64,000 nt of DNA from Linum tenue (Eukaryota; Streptophyta; Magnoliopsida; Malpighiales; Linaceae), in assembly GCA_946122785.1 (NCBI GenBank), contig CAMGYJ010000002.1, positions 22,604,492 to 22,668,491 on the forward strand, in the 5' to 3' direction. The notes under the pieces were generated by a model, which was not told the origin of the DNA, did not search any database, and saw nothing but the letters and a program-made list of their open reading frames with translations. Shown here piece after piece: positions 57,952-64,000 of this stretch (position 1 is the stretch's first letter; every line of letters starts with the position of its first letter). Both the position numbers and the translations under genes were made by a program.

Positions 57952-59293
57952 TAGGGATGGCAATAAAACCCGGACCAGCGGGTACCCGGTTCAACCCAAT
58001 CCGGTCAAAGCGGGTAAAACTCTATTGATTGTGTTCGGGTTTACATCTGGTGGCTGGTTGACAGGGTTGGGGCGGGTTCGGGTTTGGGGTACCCACCTCG
58101 TGGATACCCTGCCACAGTCAAACACTAAGTGAGCTCGACCCACGCAGCAGACGACCCTACCTTACCATAACATTTTTTATTTCCCAAATTCCCCCCCCCC
58201 AACTACCATACCCACCGCAGGCCGCAATCGCACGTTCCCTCTCCCTCTCTGAAAACGGAATCGTAAGAGGTGAGACTCTGGGATCGCCGCCTCGCCGACA
58301 GTCACCCTCCGTCCGACTTCATTCTTGCCGCTCGCCCAGACTTGTCTCTACCTCCCGCCAACGGTCGAATCCAGTCTCGCAGTCGCCGCCCTCTCCCTCC
58401 TTCTCTGCTTCGCGCCTCCACGTCGTCACCTCCCGCCACCCTCCTCCTTCTCCTCCTCTGCTCTGCGCGACCGCGCCTCCACCTCCCGTCGACGGTCGAC
58501 CTTCGACTTCAGTGTCATCGCCCTCCTCCTACTTCCTCTGCTCCGCGCCTCGACGCCGCCTGGTGGATGTGAGTGATGTTGAATTGAAACTGCTAGTTGT
58601 TACTTTGAGACAATAATCATGAATGGTAAATTACTTGATAGTAAATTAGCTGGCAAGGTTTTGGACAATATCACGAATTGGAACTATTTGTTTGTGGTTT
58701 CGGACAATATCTTTGAGACAAGAATCATGAATTGAAGGTTTTGGAGAATATTATGAACTTGGCATTAAGTTAACAGAACTTTGTCTATGATATCTTGCAT
58801 TTTTCATTGCTCGGACTTACTGCTTAGGATTGACTTTTGAATTTATATATGGCTGGTTGGGTTGCTACTTGCTCATTGGGTTGGTTTGAGAGTAGGATTT
58901 TTTCATTTGTTTGATGAATTTATACTTGGCATTTGTTTATGTAGGTACTTGATAATTTGTGACTTTCTTGAATTTTCTAGATTGGTGTTGAACAATTTGT
59001 ATGGATAGTGTGTGATTTGCTTGAATTTTTTAGAATGGTGTGTTTATGTATGAATAGTTTGTATGGCGAGATTGATGCTTGATTTTTATTTTGATAGTTT
59101 CTTGTTAATATTTATTGTAAATGTTTTACTACAAAAACCCATGGGTACCCATGAACCCGCGGGTACCCAGTGGGTTGGGTTTCAGTTTTTCAAACCCAAC
59201 GGATTTTACTCTGTGTTTTTTTGACGGATAAACCCATGGGTATGGGTTTGGGTTTGGCAAAACCCGCCCCAACCCGACCCATTGCCATCCCTA
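57952..59293. mobile_element. Non-autonomous DNA transposon, about 1.34 kb
   Basis: Inverted ends TAGGGATGGCAAT / ATTGCCATCCCTA (13 bp) with subterminal GGGTACCCG and AACCCG words on both sides. No target duplication was found (CTTGGGAG left, ATTATAAG right). Its interior 58200-58560 is GC-rich and resembles a plant 5' UTR/first exon (CTCCCTCTC, Ser/Pro/Arg-rich frames). hAT-like by end sequence, but uncertain. Confidence 0.65.
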
Positions 59294-60023
59294 ATTATAA
59301 GACAACAGTGTCGACGGCGGAACGACCTTCTGATACAGCTAACGCAACAGCGGCGACGGCGTAAAAATCAGGCAGCAATAGCTTATAACACGACAACGAC
59401 GCAACAATCTACTCCAGCTCGCATCATTTCACGATAGAGTAAGCTACAGATCTAAAAAATTACAGCACCAGCAAAAAATCAGGAAGCAAGTCGTTGAAGA
59501 TGGACGAGAATCCTGTAGATGAATTTTTTGTTGGCTCTGTAGATGCTCAACAACTCCTGCAAATTGCAACATCTTCTAACAATGCAACAGAAGGCGGACA
59601 GAAGCTGGAAACCTCTATTTCCACCAACAGTGCCAACAACGAACATGAAGAAGGTATGCTCAAATCAATCCTTCCTTTTTTTTTACAATAATCACCACAA
59701 CCAAGCTTATACATGTCATTTACCATATCATAAGCAGTACAAATCAAACCGCCCATCAAAACAAACCACAAATCCCAAAAATGATTACAAAATCATCGGA
59801 AAACACACCAGATTCTTCCCAAAACCAAAACACTTGAAAACAAACCACAAAACTTCTTAAGCACACCACAACACTTCCAATGCACCATAAAAACCTAAAT
59901 CGTTACAAGCCGCAATCTGTTCGTAATAAAAATCATAGACACTGTAATGCAAACCATAAATGTCATAAAGCGTCATGAATAACTACAATGCAAACCCACT
60001 TTTCACTTTTCTAGTAAATATCG
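59294..60023 (+). other. Possible orphan first exon (59500-59653)
   Basis: ATG at 59500 opens 51 codons (MDENPVDEFFVGSVDAQQLL...) rich in Asn, Ser and Glu that end at a plausible donor AAG-GTATGC. No following exon with a recognisable domain was found before 60024. It may be a gene fragment carried by a transposon. Unknown function. Confidence 0.3.
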
Positions 60024-62915
60024 TTGACTCGCTACGACACAACCCCAAACTACGGCCAAGTGTAATCGTAGAATGGAAAAACAGTATAGTGGCTCAAGTA
60101 ATAAATGTTGAATCCATGGGTCTCTAGAGTTACTATTACTCAGTTTTAGATCATTATCTAGCAAACCATATTAAGATAAGAGGTGTAACTACTCTAGCAA
60201 ACTACAATAATAGTTAATCTAATTACAGGTTGGGAACTCACTTAGGTATGATTCCCCCTAGCCACTAGCCAGATTAATGGTTGATGATCTCTAACATGTT
60301 TCACTCTCATTCACAATGCGGAGAATCCTTGACTAGAGGGAAGTATCCTTCTCTAGAACAACTGATCAAGGCGTTCTGAACTAGATTCCCTCTATTGAAT
60401 GAGGTTGTCAATCAATACAAAGCAGTGAATCGACCCGCGACTAAAGCAATTGATCCAGTAGTATCAATCTATGGTGCTCTATTGACCTAATCAGGTATTA
60501 GCTCTCATAGAATCAAAGCAGAATCAATAATCTCGACTAAAGCATAATTGAATCATGCAAAACATGCATATATTGAATATGAACTCAAGATTATCAAGTA
60601 GGAGTACTCATACAATCATCCAATCAACCGACAAAATATGAAGAAGAAATGAGACTTTTCAATGCATCAACATCATCCATAGTGCTACACTACCTCCCTA
60701 GGTTGCATATTACTATAAAGACTATCAATTCAAAGCATATTAAGCAGGCCATTGCAAGGAACATGTACTTGGAGCCCTCAAATCGAAATTTGGACTATGG
60801 ACTAGGCTCTAAGCACACACAAATAACCAAAAATTCCCACGCAAACATAATGGTACACCCCCACACTTAAGAACGACATTGTTCTCAATGGAGGAAAGAT
60901 TAGGAGGGTAGAACGAAGTTACCACATCAAGAGTGAATGATGGTGGACGTGGCAGGCGGTGCATTCCATGGGAGAAAGTAGAGAGAGCAGTCAGAACATA
61001 AACACCACACAAAATCTCACAAAGGTTGAGTTATTGACTCTAAAATCAAAAGACAAACTAACTCAACCGAAGAGCAAAGGGAAAGAAAGTGCAAACCCGC
61101 TGGTTGGGTTGCCTCCCAACAAGCGCTTCTTTCACGCCATGAGCCAGATGGTGGCTCTTAAGTTTCGGTCCACCCCAAGACCTCCTTGAAGTTGAGGTTT
61201 TCATCAATGAGGTGGAGTCTCAAGTCACGAGCATGTGGTGTATCAGGTGATGTAGGCTCGTGCACTTGATGAAGATGAAGTCTCCACCCACGAGACCTCT
61301 TCTTCTATTCTTCTCTTGTCTCATTGCCCCAAACCATATATGACAGCATCGATTGACCACCATCGCGTCCACCAAGAGGGACTGATGTCAATGTGGCCTT
61401 GGTCTGGCAAAAAAATACTACAAATGGGTCCCTGCCAAGCAGCTCCTCGAAGTTTGGTTGAGATATTACTTGTAGCATAAGCCTCTTCCACCTTAACTTC
61501 GTTCTCAGCTTGGATGCCAGTTGATTCTTCAACCCCCCTTCCTTCCTCAGAATTTGATTCCTCCCCTTAGAAAAGATCAAGAACTCCCTCTTCTTTGCTT
61601 TCTTCCTCAACCTCCACAACTTCTTTCCTCACCCTTTCTCCCCCTTCTTCTTCCAGCACGGATTGGACCAGCAAGTCACCAAGCAATTTCTTCAATGAGA
61701 TCATCTTGCATTTCCTTGCTCATGCCCGTCTCTTCACAATTCGAGGTGTAACGGGGAAAGGCTGGTTAGCTATAGTAGGACATTCTTGATCATTATCATC
61801 ACTGGATCTCTCCGTTACAACTTCCGTCTGCTCCACAATGTCTTCGTAGCGTTCTTCATCCTCCTCATCTTCTTGTAGGGAAGTAGAAAGGTGGTATTGA
61901 GCAAGCTGTGTACAAACTTGCTCAACCCACTTTGTTTGCTTCGCTGAGCGCTGAACAACCTCCTCTGATTCACGGAGGAAGGAAGGGTCAGGAGCAATGG
62001 ATTGGATTAGGAGGTCCATCTTGCGGAGGGATCTCTCGGTGTCCCGAGCAAACTTCTACACGAGAAGTCTCGAGTCTCTATTCGGATCTGGATATGGAGT
62101 GTAGCATTGCTCTATAGAATGGCCCGCGAAGGCCGACATAGCTAACTCTAGCTCCGATGTCCTCTCTGGTTGTGTAAGAATTTCCTCTTAACAAGGAAAT
62201 TGTTCTTGAAATGTCCAAGGGTCTGGTTGTTCTTCGTAGTAGGGGATTGGTAGTGCAATCCAAATCCATAGTCTTCTTCTCCTTGATTGCTCCAGGAAGT
62301 CTTGGGGAATACCACTCGGGTGGTGGTAGATGCCACCAATGGTTGGAGAAGTCATTAGGATCCATGATTCAGATCTGCACCAACAAAAACGAAAACACTC
62401 AAGTGAAAAGCAATGTGGAAAAGAAAAATATAAGAAAGAAAAACTAAATTAACAAACTTCTACCTTTCCTAATAATCTAGAGAGTCATCGCCAACGACGT
62501 CAAAAACTTGACTCGCTACGACACAACACCAAACTACGACCAAGTGTAATCGTATAATGGAGATGCAGTATAGTGGCTCAAGTAATAAATATCGAATCCA
62601 CGGGTCTCTAGAGTTACTATTACTCAGATTCAGTTCATTATCTAGCAAACCAGATTAACATAATAGAGGTGTAACTACTCTAGCAAGCTACAATTAAAGT
62701 TAATCTAATTACAGATTGAGAACTCACTTAGGTAGGATTTCCCTAGCCACTAGCCAAATTAATGGTTGATGACCTCTAACATGTTTCACATTCATTCACA
62801 ATGCAAAGAATCCTTGACTAGACCTTGAATCTCGACTAAAGAATTCAAGGCCCTCTTGAATAGATTGGCTAGAGGGACGTATCCTTCTCTAGAACAACTG
62901 ATCAAAGCGTTAAAA
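60024..62915 (-). mobile_element. Non-autonomous LTR retrotransposon (LARD-like), 5' LTR interrupted
   Basis: Direct repeats begin TTGACTCGCTACGACACAA at 60024 and 62508 and stay similar for about 370-400 bp. I read them as the 3' LTR (left) and 5' LTR (right) of a minus-strand element. Next to the right repeat, on the minus strand, GACGTCGTTGGCGATGA resembles a primer-binding site. The ~2-kb interior has only short minus-strand frames (for example 62365-62078 starting MDPNDFSNHWWHLPP, 62019-61720, 61619-61305) and the phrase GGTTGCCTCCCAACAAGCGC common in such plant elements. No pol. The right LTR stops at 62915 where a CACTA end begins. Confidence 0.65.
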
Positions 62916-64000
62916 CACTACAACAAATTCGGCCTAGTATGATGAGGCGATTTTGTCATATTAGATACCCATTTTGTCATATTATACCTAATATGACAAA
63001 AGGTGTTGTCACAAAGGTTTGTCATTTTATCGCCGTCAAGATAGGTCAAATGTGACAAAATTTTAAAACAAGGTTGATACATTTACTTTCAGTATAGCCG
63101 AGCTTCTAGATATTCTATTGTGACAAACAAAGATGTTATGACAACATATTTTGTCAATACGGTTGTCATAATCTGGTGATTTTGGGAGAAATAGTTTTGG
63201 AATAACCGACACAAATTATAAATTAAAAAAAACTTCCAACGTACACAGATCGTGGCCTGTATCTTTGCCAAAGAAGATATGTGGATTCTGTCAAGGAGCT
63301 CCACACTCATTCCATTAATGACAAAATAAAAATTCGTTAAAGCGACAACCACTAAATAAATAAAAAAACCCCAGATCTGCAAGGGGTATAAACGAAAAAG
63401 AAGAGTACAAACAGCGAGATCTCGATGCAATGGCACTCAACTACGAAATAACTGAAGAAAGTCCCCGAAAAACTCCAAAAAACCCAGAACCCCAAAAATA
63501 TTCTTCATTTGCTCGCCATAGCAGAGGATGAAGGGAAAAGCTCGAACAGAGAGCTCAATTCCAGATATGGAAGTTGCGGAGGAATGTAAGAGGAAGAAGA
63601 CGCCTTCGGACGGATAGGGATAACGTCACTACCACGCAACACCTCGCCATCGCCGTTAGACTGCACCCGCTACAACTCCTCCCCTCGATTCCGGTGTTGA
63701 ACCAGATTCGAACGCCGCCTCTATTCTCTTTCCATCCTCGCGATCAGCACCCTAAAATGAAAAACATAATAAAAAACAATAAAATCGAACAAATAAACCT
63801 GATCTGCATGAGACAATCTTACCGGGACAATGACCTATGTAGTCGGATCTGAGTTTCCCGTCGACGACGGAGAAGAAAGGTAAAAGAGGTTGAGAGGGAT
63901 CAAAAGATGAAAAAATTACGGTGACCGACCTCTTCATCGTCGTTGTCCGCATGTTGCCTCTATTAGCCTGGTCGGAAGAATAGAAGAGGAAGAAGAGCAA
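62916..64000 (+). mobile_element. CACTA transposon terminus (element continues beyond window)
   Basis: Begins CACTACAACAAATTCGG at 62916, the hallmark CACTA end, directly where the LTR sequence breaks off. The next ~270 bp contain about ten copies of a TGTCATA / TATGACA / TGTGACA word in both orientations, typical subterminal transposase-binding repeats. From about 63200 no repeat or protein motif is recognised; 63540-63760 is GC-rich and gene-like, and may be captured host sequence. The other end is not in the window. Confidence 0.75.

Noticed and set aside
62078..62365. Short minus-strand frames in the LARD-like interior as host genes
   Set aside because: They lie between paired LTR-like repeats and show no known domain.
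63089..63436. 115-codon minus-strand frame as a membrane protein gene
   Set aside because: It overlaps CACTA subterminal repeats and has no conserved motif.

Overview
The window is nuclear DNA of a flowering plant, most likely a eudicot. This rests on genes with many short introns, plant-only families (UGT73-type glycosyltransferase, ankyrin-PGG membrane proteins, cytochrome b561-DOMON, plastid branching-enzyme-like protein) and dense plant transposons: RNase-H-bearing L1-type LINEs, Tat-like Ty3/gypsy, Tork-like Ty1/copia, hAT, Mutator-like and CACTA elements. I cannot name the species. Region 1 (1-12.3 kb) is ordinary gene space: an EMB2729/BE1-type branching-enzyme-like gene (minus, 17 exons seen, 3' end off the left edge), a divergent UVSSA gene 487 bp away (plus, 2 exons), and a GH3 beta-xylosidase gene (plus, 5 exons). 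All exon phases add up. Region 2 (12.3-26.2 kb) is transposon-rich. It holds a decayed hAT copy with 8-bp target duplications, a nearly full-length LINE whose 5' half (ORF1 plus endonuclease) is inverted relative to its 3' half (reverse transcriptase plus RNase H), the arrangement expected from twin priming, and a second, GC-richer LINE on the plus strand with one frameshift. Region 3 (26.4-37.7 kb) has an intronless UGT73-like gene (minus), a 969-bp foldback Mutator-like element inside a degenerate tandem array, an eight-exon ankyrin-PGG gene (plus), and a recent 325-bp tandem duplication. Region 4 (37.76-47.93 kb) is a nested pair: a decayed Tat-like gypsy element with 568/576-bp LTRs and TACCT duplications, into which a copia element (minus, CCCCT duplications) inserted next to the 3' LTR. 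LTR divergence agrees with the nesting order. The gypsy element keeps an antisense ORF with its own TATA-like box. Region 5 (47.9-56.4 kb) has a three-exon cytochrome b561-DOMON gene (minus) and a second ankyrin-PGG copy, a duplicate of the one at 30.3 kb. It has the same exon structure but a 1-bp deletion in exon 1, an altered TATA box and a private MITE in intron 7. Region 6 (56.7-64 kb) is repeats: two hAT-type non-autonomous elements carrying GC-rich gene-like inserts, a non-autonomous LTR element (minus), and the end of a CACTA transposon that interrupts it and runs off the right edge. The genes do not form one pathway. I did not find a new enzymatic or defence system. The most informative structures are the twin-primed LINE, the foldback element, the antisense ORF in the gypsy copy and the diverging ankyrin-PGG pair.
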